A stretch of 19,635 nucleotides of DNA from CAZVBV01 sp964513975 (GTDB taxonomy: Bacteria > Patescibacteriota > Gracilibacteria > UBA4473). Numbering within the stretch: position 1 is the stretch's first letter; each line of letters begins with the position of its first letter. The translations under genes and the position numbers were made by a program. The notes under the pieces are model-generated. The model made no database searches. It saw nothing but the letters and a program-made list of their open reading frames with translations, and was not told where the DNA came from. The stretch is taken from contig CAZEON010000015.1 in the NCBI GenBank assembly GCA_964513975.1, positions 1 to 19,635 of the forward strand. Direction: 5' to 3'. Positions 5,546 through 13,039 of the stretch are shown here, in pieces.

Positions 5546-6336
5546 TTTGGAACTTTGATCCGGTGGCCTTTTCTTTCCTTGGACTCGATATCCGTTGGTA
5601 TGGACTCGTGTACATTTTTGGATTTTTTCTCACGCTTCTGTGGGGGAACCTCATTCAGGCGACACTGTTGGGAAAGAAGAAACTCACGAAAGATCAATTC
5701 GAGACGCTTACCTTTGGAATGTTCTTTTGTGGAGTGCTAGGGGGAAGAATCGGAGAATTCTTGTTTTATTCCCCTTTAACATTTGTGCAGAACCCATTAG
5801 AGATTTTGAAGATATGGCACGGAGGAATGTCGATTCATGGAGGGATTTTGGGAGCGGTTGGATACGCGTTCTTTTTTTCGAGAAAATATAAGATTTCACT
5901 GCTTCGCCTTCTCGATGTATTTGTAATTCCGCTCGCGGTAACCTTGATCTTTGGACGACTGGCAAACTTTGTAAACGGAGAACTTGTGGGACGTGCAACG
6001 CAAACAGATTGGGGAGTGATATTCCCGCATATTGATAATGTTCTCAGACATCCGAGTCAACTCTATGAGGCAGGGAAGAATCTTCTTCTCAGTGGATTTC
6101 TCTTTTTTCTTTTTCAGAAAGGATATGGGAAATACGCAGGAATGCTAACCTCTGTATTTCTAGCGGGATATGGAATTCTTCGCTTTATCATCGAATTCTT
6201 CCGAGAACCCAGTGGCATGATTTGGATCCTCACGACAGGACAAGCTCTTTGTGTTGCTATGATTATTTTCGCTTTTTTGCTGGCACAATCTCACAATTTC
6301 TGGAAGAATGCCCCCTGTAAGACTCAACCAAAATGA
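5542..6336 (+). CDS. lgt: Prolipoprotein diacylglyceryl transferase
   Basis: Lgt is the polytopic inner-membrane enzyme that adds diacylglycerol from phosphatidylglycerol to the lipobox cysteine. The 264 residues from ATG 5542 hold several membrane helices. The signature WHGGMSIHGGILG (His99 at the essential-His position), GRLANFVNGELVGR (R139, N142, N145, E147), HPSQLYEA and the C-terminal LRFIIEFFREP are all visible. A Gly of the usual GR-GNF motif is Ala (GRLANF), a mild change. The start is chosen because its ATG overlaps the upstream stop as ATGA; upstream in-frame ATGs lie inside the preceding gene. It likewise overlaps the following lipoprotein gene by ATGA, so translation is probably coupled. 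The next two genes encode likely Lgt substrates. Confidence 0.96.
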   Translation: MIWNFDPVAFSFLGLDIRWYGLVYIFGFFLTLLWGNLIQATLLGKKKLTKDQFETLTFGMFFCGVLGGRIGEFLFYSPLTFVQNPLEILKIWHGGMSIHGGILGAVGYAFFFSRKYKISLLRLLDVFVIPLAVTLIFGRLANFVNGELVGRATQTDWGVIFPHIDNVLRHPSQLYEAGKNLLLSGFLFFLFQKGYGKYAGMLTSVFLAGYGILRFIIEFFREPSGMIWILTTGQALCVAMIIFAFLLAQSHNFWKNAPCKTQPK

Positions 6337-6905
6337 AAAGAATTTTTTTCCTGTTGTTGATTCCGATTCTTGTTGTAGGATGTAAAACTCCAATTGAAAA
6401 TGAAATTCTTCTTACTGGTCTTTTTGAAGAAGGTCCACTTCATATTATTGGATTCTTTAATCTCAGCTCTGAAAAAAGTAAGGATGTTCCAAAACTCATT
6501 AATCATGTCCAAAATAAATTTAAGGGAGATATTGAAATTGAATCTCGTCGTGCCTGGGAAGAACGAAGCTCTCTCGTTGCAGATGAAGCTTCTGAATGTG
6601 CCCGAAATCAAGGAAAACTCCAGCCATTTTTGAATGAATATTTTGATAATCACTTTGAAGAATTTGATAAAAAAACCATGCTTGAAATCGCTCTAAAAAC
6701 AGAACTCGATATTGATATATTTGAAGTGTGTTTAGATTCTGGACTCATGAAAGAACGTATCTTTCGTGATAAAGCCTTCTCCCGAAAATACAACGTAAAC
6801 ACCGTTCCTTCGTTCGTAGTTGAACGAAATATTACTATTTCAGAGTCACTCGATAAAGAATCCTTCCAAAAGACTATTAAAGAACTTCTTGAGATTCTTC
6901 GATAA
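6333..6905 (+). CDS. DsbA-fold lipoprotein without CxxC, paralogue 1
   Basis: This 190-residue protein has a type II signal peptide, MKRIFFLLLIPILVVGC, with lipobox VVGC and Cys17 as the lipidated residue. The rest resembles DsbA-like thioredoxin-fold proteins: a first strand (LHIIGFFN), the helical insert motif ADEASECARNQ, F-VCLDSGLM, and VPSFVV with the fold's cis-proline (P159). At the redox position, where relatives have CPFC or CPYC after the first strand, it has SEKS (S46-S49). It therefore cannot do dithiol exchange through that site. Cys89 and Cys133 remain and could form a structural disulfide. Its ATG overlaps the lgt stop, and its paralogue follows 10 bp later. I infer a surface-facing binding or chaperone role, not oxidoreductase activity. 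Confidence 0.8.
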   Translation: MKRIFFLLLIPILVVGCKTPIENEILLTGLFEEGPLHIIGFFNLSSEKSKDVPKLINHVQNKFKGDIEIESRRAWEERSSLVADEASECARNQGKLQPFLNEYFDNHFEEFDKKTMLEIALKTELDIDIFEVCLDSGLMKERIFRDKAFSRKYNVNTVPSFVVERNITISESLDKESFQKTIKELLEILR

Positions 6906-6915
6906 ACTCCTTTCC

Positions 6916-7518
6916 ATGAAAAAAATTGCTTTCGTCCTTTTCCTTTCTTTCTTTCTCTTCGGATGTGAAAGCGTTGAAGAAATGTCCGAACGTCGACTTG
7001 AAGAAGATAATAAAGCCGTTGGCATCTTCCAAGATCTCACTGGACCACTCCATGTTGTTGGATTTTTTAGTATGAGTTCTGAGAAAAGCCACAACATTCC
7101 CAATCTTACCGAAACAATGCAAAAGAAATTTGGGAAAGATGTAGAGATGGAATACCGTCGATCATGGGAAGATAGAACCTCTATGCTTGCGGATGAAGCC
7201 TCTGAATGTGCTCGAAATCAGAAAGCCTTTCGACCCTTTTTAGATAAATATTTTACGTATTACTTTGCTAACTACGATCGCGATACAATGCTTGAAATAG
7301 CATTGCAACTGGAACTCGATATTTCAAAATTTGAAAAATGTCTTGATTCAGGACTTATGCAAGAACGAATCTTCCGTGATAAAGCATTTGCTAATCGATA
7401 TAATGTAAAACAAGTCCCTTCATTTGTGATTGAAGAAAGTATCACGATTTCACAATCCCTCGATGAAGATAAATTTGAGAAGGCTATTATAGAACTTCTT
7501 GATACGCTTCGAAAATGA
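6916..7518 (+). CDS. DsbA-fold lipoprotein without CxxC, paralogue 2
   Basis: This is a tandem duplicate of the preceding gene, with well over half of aligned positions identical by eye. The start at 6916 gives MKKIAFVLFLSFFLFGC, a lipoprotein signal with Cys17. An earlier in-frame ATG at 6820 lies inside the previous gene and spoils the signal peptide. The mature part has an extra acidic linker (about residues 18-40). It then has the same landmarks: LHVVGFF, SEKS (S55-S58) at the redox position, ADEASECARNQ, F-KCLDSGLM and VPSFVI (P168). Conservation of SEKS in both copies argues that loss of the cysteines came before duplication and is selected. Cys99 and Cys142 are shared with paralogue 1. 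Its stop overlaps the DUF167 start. Confidence 0.8.
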   Translation: MKKIAFVLFLSFFLFGCESVEEMSERRLEEDNKAVGIFQDLTGPLHVVGFFSMSSEKSHNIPNLTETMQKKFGKDVEMEYRRSWEDRTSMLADEASECARNQKAFRPFLDKYFTYYFANYDRDTMLEIALQLELDISKFEKCLDSGLMQERIFRDKAFANRYNVKQVPSFVIEESITISQSLDEDKFEKAIIELLDTLRK

Positions 7519-7793
7519 CGGTTGATGAATTTGTGTCCAATACAACTCACGAATTAGAGATAAAGAGCATGTCTTTTTTTAGGGCAAAAATATCTCCAAA
7601 TGCAAATGAGAATAAGATCAATGAAATACTCGATGATGAGGAACACACGGTAAAGATTCAAATTAGTGCCAAGCCAGAAAAAGGTAAGGCGAACAAAGAG
7701 ATTGTGAAGTTTCTTGGAAAACTTTTTCGATGCGAATGTCAGATTATTGCTGGAAATACGGGGAGTGTGAAGTTGGTGAAACTAACAAGATAA
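7515..7793 (+). CDS. DUF167 (YggU-family) protein
   Basis: The core residues from about 20 onward fit the small DUF167 family: FRAKISPNANENKI, then VKIQISAKPEKGKANKEIV with the hallmark PEKGKAN, and IIAGNTGSVKLVKL. The family is widespread but its molecular role is not settled. The ATG at 7515 overlaps the upstream stop (ATGA) and gives 92 residues with an unusual 18-residue leader. An internal ATG at 7569 would give the typical length of about 74 residues. I keep the overlapping start because the operon uses this junction type repeatedly, but the internal one is possible. It is the last gene of the operon, ending just before an 80-bp inverted-repeat element. Confidence 0.88.
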   Translation: MTVDEFVSNTTHELEIKSMSFFRAKISPNANENKINEILDDEEHTVKIQISAKPEKGKANKEIVKFLGKLFRCECQIIAGNTGSVKLVKLTR

Positions 7794-7800
7794 CACTCCT

Positions 7801-7880
7801 CCCTCATTCCCGCGGAGGCGGGAACCTAGTAAGAAAAGGAATTCCTTATTGACTGGGTTCCCCTTTTCAGGGGAATGAGG
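7801..7880. repeat. Dispersed repeat A, complete copy 2; possible bidirectional terminator
   Basis: This 80-bp element sits between convergent genes. The outer 10-bp ends CCTCATTCCC and GGGAATGAGG are perfect inverted repeats. Inside are a CCCGC/GCGGG hairpin, an AACCTAGT/ACTGGGTT pair, a central AAGGAATTCCTT palindrome and a CCCC/GGGG hairpin. It can fold on both strands into a multi-arm structure. It matches 12948-13031 over its whole length and 725-772 over half. Being directly between two stop codons, it may serve as a shared 3' end. Confidence 0.85.
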
Positions 7881-9788
7881 TTAATTTATATTTTTTAATT
7901 GTTCTAAGATCCCCTCACTATCAATCCCTGCCGCTCGATACAACTCCGTTGGTTTTCCAGAGAGCTGATATTCTTTGACTCCCAGCGTTTGAAATGAATC
8001 GAGTGAAATGCCTTCAGTTTGAGCGTAAAAGGCTACTGCTGCACCCAGTCCTGAATATGGATTATGATCTTCCACGGTTATAACCTTTTTTGTCTTTTTA
8101 AGAGATTTCAAAAGTGTTTCGTCAAATTTCTTAATCGAACTGACGATAACAATTTCTACTTTCTCAGGGTGAGCAAATGTGTTTCGTGCTTTTAAGGTCT
8201 CAATCACACACGCACCACTAGCGACAATCGTGATATCATTCCCTGAACGAAGTAATTCACATTTCCCGTATTGGTAGACATAATCTTTATCGAAGAGAAT
8301 CGATCCGTCTTCTTTTGTAAGTACTGGCAATTTGTGCCGTCCCATGCGCACGTAGAAATTCCCGTAGTGCGTTCCTACGTAACGAATGATACGATCACAA
8401 TGGTTTGGGTCCGCTGGTTCGCAAACACCTGTGTTAAACATGCCGATAAAACTCCCCGCATCATCAATCGCTTGGTGCGTTGGTCCATCTTCTCCCACAG
8501 ACAATCCACAGTGTGTAGAGACCATTTTAACGTTTGCATGATTGATATCATTCACTCGTGCCTGATCTTTTGCTCGTGAGCTCATAAACGCTCCGAAGGT
8601 CGAAACGAATGGTGTATATCCTGACAAAGATAATCCTCCCGCAACCGATACCATGTTCTGTTCACAGATTCCAAATTCAACATATTGATCAGGCGTTTCT
8701 TTTTCCATGATGGACGTTTTGACCGATCCTGAAAGATCAGCTGATCCGGCAAGAATGTTTTTGTTGTTCTTTGCGAGATCCGCCAATGCATTTCCGTAGG
8801 CTGATCGACAGTCAGTGAGCTTGTCGGTTGAATAAAGAATCGGCTCTCCCTCTTCGATGTCTGATAATTGTCCGAAAGGCTCAAGCGTTTCTTTTACTGG
8901 TTTAAATTCTCGTTCAGCAATAAATGCATTCATTACTTCTCGCTCTGTATCGGATAATGAGAATGTCGAAAGCATTGCATCAATTTCATCTGGTTTTGGC
9001 GTTTTTCCGTGCCAGTCAGATTTCAACTGCTTTCCGTCCACTTCCATTATTTCAACTCCCTTCCCCATAATTGTGGTTCCAATGATTGCAAGTGGTCGTC
9101 CTTTCTTGCTTTGAGAATGAAGTGCTTTCCAAATAGCTTCATCATCATGTCCGTCGATTTCCACGACCTTCCATCCCTTTGATGAAAAGAACGTTGACAC
9201 ATCAATCGGGCACGTTTTTTCTAATGTATCGGTGAGCTGAACACGGTTGTAGTCTACGAATACCGTTAAATTACTGAGCTTTTCTTTGGCGGCAAACAGC
9301 GCTGCTTCGTGTACTTGTCCTTCTTGCATTTCCCCATCCCCTATTGAACAAAAAATGTGTTCATTGTCACCTTTCTTACTCGCCAATGCCATTCCACACG
9401 CTGCTGAAATTCCCACTCCCAAGGGCCCTGTTCCAAAGAAAATTCCTGGCACATGACGCGTCACATGACCTTCAAATGGTGATCCGTATTGCCGGTAGGT
9501 TTTGATCAGTTCGTCTTTATCGACCGCGCCGAGTTCTGCAAGTACTGCATACACTCCTGGTGAGATATGTCCGTTTGAAAACACGACCTTCTCGTTCGTT
9601 GATGACAATCGGAATACGTAGAGTACAGCCAAGAAGTCTAAGCAAGACAAAGATCCTCCTGGATGTCCTGATTGGGAGGTCTTGAGCATTTGAAGCATTG
9701 TGTGAATGCTTGCCTTCTTGAAGGCATCTAAGAATTGGAGTCGTTCTTTTCCGAGTTTTTCCGTGGCTGTAGGCAGAGAGTAATCCAT
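7881..9788 (-). CDS. tkt: Transketolase
   Basis: This single-chain enzyme of 635 residues transfers two-carbon ketol units between sugar phosphates using thiamine diphosphate. It links pentose phosphates with glycolysis. The N-terminal pyrophosphate domain shows SGHPGGSLS (40-48), GTGPLGVGIS and the ThDP motif GDGEMQEGQ running to N181. The pyrimidine domain shows EFGICEQNMVSVAGGLS with the cofactor-activating Glu376 and GPTHQAIDDAG. The C-terminal domain closes with the expected VEDHNPYSGLG and a LG-PTELYRAAGID-like end. It is not split into two subunits as in many archaea. It converges with the lgt operon and has TGCTACAAT 26 nt upstream of the ATG. Identification is secure; close relatives such as DXP synthase lack this C-terminal pattern. 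Confidence 0.96.
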   Translation of the reverse strand: MDYSLPTATEKLGKERLQFLDAFKKASIHTMLQMLKTSQSGHPGGSLSCLDFLAVLYVFRLSSTNEKVVFSNGHISPGVYAVLAELGAVDKDELIKTYRQYGSPFEGHVTRHVPGIFFGTGPLGVGISAACGMALASKKGDNEHIFCSIGDGEMQEGQVHEAALFAAKEKLSNLTVFVDYNRVQLTDTLEKTCPIDVSTFFSSKGWKVVEIDGHDDEAIWKALHSQSKKGRPLAIIGTTIMGKGVEIMEVDGKQLKSDWHGKTPKPDEIDAMLSTFSLSDTEREVMNAFIAEREFKPVKETLEPFGQLSDIEEGEPILYSTDKLTDCRSAYGNALADLAKNNKNILAGSADLSGSVKTSIMEKETPDQYVEFGICEQNMVSVAGGLSLSGYTPFVSTFGAFMSSRAKDQARVNDINHANVKMVSTHCGLSVGEDGPTHQAIDDAGSFIGMFNTGVCEPADPNHCDRIIRYVGTHYGNFYVRMGRHKLPVLTKEDGSILFDKDYVYQYGKCELLRSGNDITIVASGACVIETLKARNTFAHPEKVEIVIVSSIKKFDETLLKSLKKTKKVITVEDHNPYSGLGAAVAFYAQTEGISLDSFQTLGVKEYQLSGKPTELYRAAGIDSEGILEQLKNIN

Positions 9789-9814
9789 AAATGTAAGTGA
9801 ATAATTTCACACGA

Positions 9815-9823
9815 ATTGTAGCA
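9815..9823 (-). promoter_or_regulatory. Extended -10 promoter of transketolase
   Basis: The minus strand reads TGCTACAAT, an extended -10, 26 nt before the ATG. No good -35 is present, which fits extended -10 promoters. Confidence 0.5.
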
Positions 9824-9894
9824 AAAATAGTGAAGAGTTAATAGTTTATAGAATTTTAAAATCTAACCCGGGTTGGAATTTCTGATTTTATATT

Positions 9895-9928
9895 TTAAAG
9901 AGCCCAAACCTAAATTTGGGCTCTTTAA
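9895..9928 (-). terminator. Terminator hairpin of the 152-codon gene
   Basis: A 14-bp perfect stem (TTAAAGAGCCCAAA pairing with TTTGGGCTCTTTAA) encloses a 6-nt loop, 13 nt past the stop at 9942. On the minus strand it runs into TTTAAAATATAAAA, a modest U-tract. Confidence 0.7.
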
Positions 9929-9941
9929 GATCTTTTTACTG

Positions 9942-10400
9942 TCATTGTGTTTTTTTTGCATTTTTTTTTAATAATTCGTTTAGGCTTGTTTGAGTGTCCT
10001 CAAATTCCATTTGCTTTTTATGATATCTCTCTGAATCTTTCTGGTTACTTTTGATTTTCTCTTTGAGATAATCTTGAAACTCCTGAAGATCCACTCCAAA
10101 AGAAGAAAACCCTTCTCCACATTTTAAAGATTTATCATCAATGTCAAAAATCTTATTTCCAACTTCTACAAAATCAAAACTTGCTTGTTCCATTTTTTCA
10201 AGCTTTTTTGCACATCCATGAACCCAAACTTTTAATTCTAAAAAAAATCCATTATCGGATACATAAGATTGAAATGATATTTTTTGGAATAAGGGGTGTC
10301 CGCTTATTTCGACTATTATTTCATCCTTTAAGTTTAAGGGTTTTCCATCAGGACCTTTAATAGGATATTTTCCTGGTCCTTCATACTTAATTTTTTTCAT
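9942..10400 (-). CDS. Hypothetical protein of 152 residues
   Basis: I do not recognise this protein. It begins MKKIKYEGPGKYPIKGPDGK, continues with beta-rich text (IIVEISGHPLFQKISFQSYV, FFLELKVWVHG), and ends in a long charged helical tail (FQDYLKEKIKSNQKDSERYH onward) likely to form a coiled coil. There is no signal peptide or membrane segment, so it is probably cytoplasmic. It stands alone between transketolase and the PBP gene with its own terminator hairpin. Like the 169-codon gene it is small and AT-rich, is preceded by AATT directly before the ATG, and has its only Arg as AGA. These traits suggest an acquired accessory gene. Function unknown. Confidence 0.75.
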   Translation of the reverse strand: MKKIKYEGPGKYPIKGPDGKPLNLKDEIIVEISGHPLFQKISFQSYVSDNGFFLELKVWVHGCAKKLEKMEQASFDFVEVGNKIFDIDDKSLKCGEGFSSFGVDLQEFQDYLKEKIKSNQKDSERYHKKQMEFEDTQTSLNELLKKNAKKTQ

Positions 10401-10594
10401 AATTTTTTATTTAAACGTGATTAATTAATAATTAATTGATAGTTTGCGCCTGCCCACGACCATGAACAAAACCAAACTATCAACTCACAATTCCAGCATT
10501 TCAAAGATCTTCGTTTCACAACCGATCAGTGAAGATGATTGAGAAAACAGAGATGTTCTACGCTATTTTTTTAAAATTGTCAATAGATTTTCAC
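10401..10594. other. Spacer upstream of the 152-codon gene with a long-looped inverted repeat
   Basis: TGATAGTTTG (10437-10446) and CAAACTATCA (10473-10482) are a perfect 10-bp inverted repeat around 26 nt. The AT-rich run 10418-10437 may hold the promoter of the 152-codon gene, but no clear -35/-10 pair stands out. No gene is seen. Confidence 0.4.
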
Positions 10595-10624
10595 CGTAGG
10601 GACAAGGCATGCCTTGTCCCTACG
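10595..10624. repeat. Perfect 30-bp palindrome
   Basis: CGTAGGGACAAGGCA is followed at once by its reverse complement. This kind of GTAGGGACAAGGCATGCC palindrome is familiar to me as a dispersed repeat in several bacterial groups. It is the first of three palindromes in a row downstream of the PBP gene. Confidence 0.85.
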
Positions 10625-10638
10625 AAATATTTGTACTG

Positions 10639-10666
10639 GTAGAGACGCGATTAATCGCGTCTCTAC
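10639..10666. repeat. Perfect 28-bp palindrome
   Basis: GTAGAGACGCGATT is followed by its exact reverse complement. It shares the GTAGnGAC outline with the preceding palindrome and lies 14 bp from it. Confidence 0.85.
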
Positions 10667-10680
10667 AAAATTCACCGATA

Positions 10681-10700
10681 TCGGGATACGCATATCCCGA
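10681..10700. repeat. Inverted repeat TCGGGATA/TATCCCGA
   Basis: An 8-bp stem with a 4-nt loop starts 7 nt past the PBP stop codon. It could stabilise the mRNA 3' end; there is no U-tract. Confidence 0.6.
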
Positions 10701-10707
10701 ACCAATT

Positions 10708-12894
10708 CTATTTATCCGGCGGAATCCCAAAATGCTGAAATAAAAATTCTGCCACTCGACGAAACGTTCCCGCCGCGGTTTCGGATCCCCATTGCGATAC
10801 TTTTGGTCTGTCGAATTTAACCAAGATGACGAACGCTGGATCTTTAATCGGTCCAAACCCAGCAAAACTGGTAATCGTTGTCCCCACTCCTTCCTGCGCT
10901 TTCCCATGTTTATACGTCTGAGACGTTCCGGTTTTTCCCATAACCGAATACCCCCACACACGTGCCCCGCGAGCAATTCCATTGTTTACGGCATTGAGCA
11001 ACATCGCTTTGATCTTATTGTATGTTTCATCAGAGATTACCCGACGCACCTTTTCTGGTTGAAATGTTCGCACGGTTCCATCAGATGATCTGACTTCTTC
11101 GACGAGAAGGGGTTTCATCAAGTATCCTCCGTTTGCCAATGCGGAAAAGGACATCGCCATTTGCAAGGCGGTCGAGGTCATCCCCTGTCCAAATCCTCGT
11201 GTGACAAGCTCAGATGCCTCCCAATCTTTCCAGTATTCGAGTTGTCCCTCGGCTTCTCCATCGAGTTCAACATCGGTGTACTGCCCGAACCCAAAGTTAT
11301 TCAGATATTCATACAATAACTTTGCCCCCATCTTTTGAGCGATGAACGCGATTCCAGTATTGAGGGACCGGTTCAAGACTTCGATCATCGTCGTTTTCCC
11401 CGCATAGGTCTCATCTGCATTTCGAATCTTAAACTCATCCACTTCTACTGGCCCTCTGTCCATGTAGGTAGTTTGAGGTGTTATCTCGTCAGCGTTCAGT
11501 GCCGCTGCCATCGTGAGGGCTTTTACCACTGATCCCGGTTCGTATATATCTGACACAATTTTATTTCGAAAGACCTCTGGTCCCCATTTATTGAAGTACC
11601 GATAATATCGTCCCTTGTCGGCGATGGTTGGAATTCGTTGGTTAAAAAATTCATCCTCACGATCTATCACTTCGTCTTCTGGAAGAATTTCATATCGTGC
11701 AAAAGCTTTTCCAAAACTATTCGGATCAAAGGTCGGTGCGTGTGCCATGGCCAGAACTCGTCCCGTCTTTGGTTCGATAACAATAACCTGTCCAAAGTCT
11801 GCATCGAATCGCACCGTGTCTTCTTCTAAGATTCGTTCTACTTCTCCCTGAATCACTCGATCAATAGAAATCAGAATATCCGAACCATCGGTCGCTCGTT
11901 GAATCCCCGACCCTTTTCCCAAGATTCGTTGTCCTCTCGTATTAATCGCTCCAAAGATCACTCCTTCCTGTCCTGATAATTCGTGATCAAATCGTCCTTC
12001 AATTCCATATTGTCCGTTTCCATTGGAATCAACGAACCCGAGAATTTGTGCTGCCAAACTTCGCTCTGGATAATATCGCCAGTGCTCATCTCTCAATTGC
12101 ACCCCTCTTAGAAGTTCTCTGTATCGAGGATTTTCCTTGAGTTCTTGAATCTTCTCCGACACCTCAGGCACAATTTTGTGCGTGACTTCAACGTATCGTT
12201 TCGGTCTTCGTTCGAGCAGTTTTTTGAGTTTTCGTTTATCAATATTGAGCAGTGGTGCCAATTGATCGACTGATTCTGTAAGAGAATAAATCATCGTCGG
12301 ATCGACAATGACGTTACTCTCCATAACTTTGATTCCCGACAACCGAAGTGCCTCAATTGTCTGAGCTCGTGATTCAGAAATCTCAGTAGAAATCACTACT
12401 CGTCGTCGTTCGATTTCTATAAAAATATCCTCGAGCTCTTTCCCGTACGCTTCTATGGCGAGTTTCTCGGATTCTGTCCATTTTGTTTCATCAGTTTCGA
12501 CCAGACATCCTTCGATCTTTTCACAATGAGCGTGAATAAGGAGTGGAGCGAGCAATTGCGCTACCATTCGCGGATTCCCCCGCTCTTGTTTATCGAGATC
12601 TTGCTTCGGGTTGTACTCTGGATACGTCAGAATAAGCGGATCGATAAACAGCATCTTCAGCGTATTGTTTGTCGCCAATGGAGTCTCTTCATTAGTGAGA
12701 CGATTCTTTCTCACCATGACATTCCCCCGTTGTGCAGGAAGAATTGAACGTTTCTCATGCTGTGCTCTCGCTTCTGCGTAAAATTCATCGTATTGCAAAA
12801 TCTGAAGATCGAAAAGTCGCACTGCAAACACCACAAACACGCCTACAAAAAGAATGCGCAGAAAACGGAGGCGAATCTCGAAGGTTGAAGACAT
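10708..12894 (-). CDS. Class B penicillin-binding protein (FtsI/PBP2-type transpeptidase)
   Basis: This 728-residue protein crosslinks peptidoglycan at the outer face of the membrane. A membrane anchor (about 11-33, FLRILFVGVFVVFAVRLFDL) precedes a PBP dimerisation domain (ILPAQRGNVM at 51-60; long, to about 330) and the transpeptidase domain. The active-site motifs are S455-VVK (YEPGSVVK), S510-L-N and K654-TGT. No PASTA repeats are seen. Between PTFDPNSF and NKIVSDIYEPGS lies a charged, aromatic insert of roughly 50 residues, longer than in common FtsI. The start at 12894 is chosen because upstream in-frame residues (WVSAFAGMRVFF) are a translation of dispersed repeat A, and because TACAAT lies 9 nt before this ATG. 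FtsI versus elongation PBP2 cannot be settled. Confidence 0.93.
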   Translation of the reverse strand: MSSTFEIRLRFLRILFVGVFVVFAVRLFDLQILQYDEFYAEARAQHEKRSILPAQRGNVMVRKNRLTNEETPLATNNTLKMLFIDPLILTYPEYNPKQDLDKQERGNPRMVAQLLAPLLIHAHCEKIEGCLVETDETKWTESEKLAIEAYGKELEDIFIEIERRRVVISTEISESRAQTIEALRLSGIKVMESNVIVDPTMIYSLTESVDQLAPLLNIDKRKLKKLLERRPKRYVEVTHKIVPEVSEKIQELKENPRYRELLRGVQLRDEHWRYYPERSLAAQILGFVDSNGNGQYGIEGRFDHELSGQEGVIFGAINTRGQRILGKGSGIQRATDGSDILISIDRVIQGEVERILEEDTVRFDADFGQVIVIEPKTGRVLAMAHAPTFDPNSFGKAFARYEILPEDEVIDREDEFFNQRIPTIADKGRYYRYFNKWGPEVFRNKIVSDIYEPGSVVKALTMAAALNADEITPQTTYMDRGPVEVDEFKIRNADETYAGKTTMIEVLNRSLNTGIAFIAQKMGAKLLYEYLNNFGFGQYTDVELDGEAEGQLEYWKDWEASELVTRGFGQGMTSTALQMAMSFSALANGGYLMKPLLVEEVRSSDGTVRTFQPEKVRRVISDETYNKIKAMLLNAVNNGIARGARVWGYSVMGKTGTSQTYKHGKAQEGVGTTITSFAGFGPIKDPAFVILVKFDRPKVSQWGSETAAGTFRRVAEFLFQHFGIPPDK

Positions 12895-12903
12895 TCGCGT
12901 CAA

Positions 12904-12931
12904 ATTGTAGAAAAAAGGAGCGGAATTACAA
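12904..12931 (-). promoter_or_regulatory. PBP gene promoter, TTGTAA-16-TACAAT
   Basis: On the minus strand TTGTAA (12926-12931), 16 bp and TACAAT (12904-12909) end only 9 nt before the ATG at 12894. The predicted RNA would start 2-3 nt from the ATG. Confidence 0.6.
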
Positions 12932-12947
12932 GAGTCTAAAAAAAACA

Positions 12948-13031
12948 CCCTCATTCCCGCAAAGGCGGAAACCCAATATAAAAAGAAATCCTTTATTTGA
13001 CTGGATCCTCCTATCAAGCAGGAGAATAAAG
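12948..13031. repeat. Dispersed repeat A, complete but diverged copy 3
   Basis: It starts CCCTCATTCCCGCAAAGGCG and follows the layout of 7801-7880 through AATCCTTTATTTGACTGGAT to GGAGAATAAAG. The inverted-repeat arms have decayed. It lies between the exported-protein gene and the PBP gene and would separate their transcripts. Confidence 0.8.
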
Positions 13032-13039
13032 TTGGGGTT

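Noticed and set aside
5542..7518. Alternative genetic code with UGA as glycine
   Set aside because: TGA works as a stop at four successive genes (the LemA-like gene, lgt and lipoprotein 2 at ATGA junctions, and the DUF559 gene elsewhere also ends in TGA), and no long gene needs an internal TGA codon.
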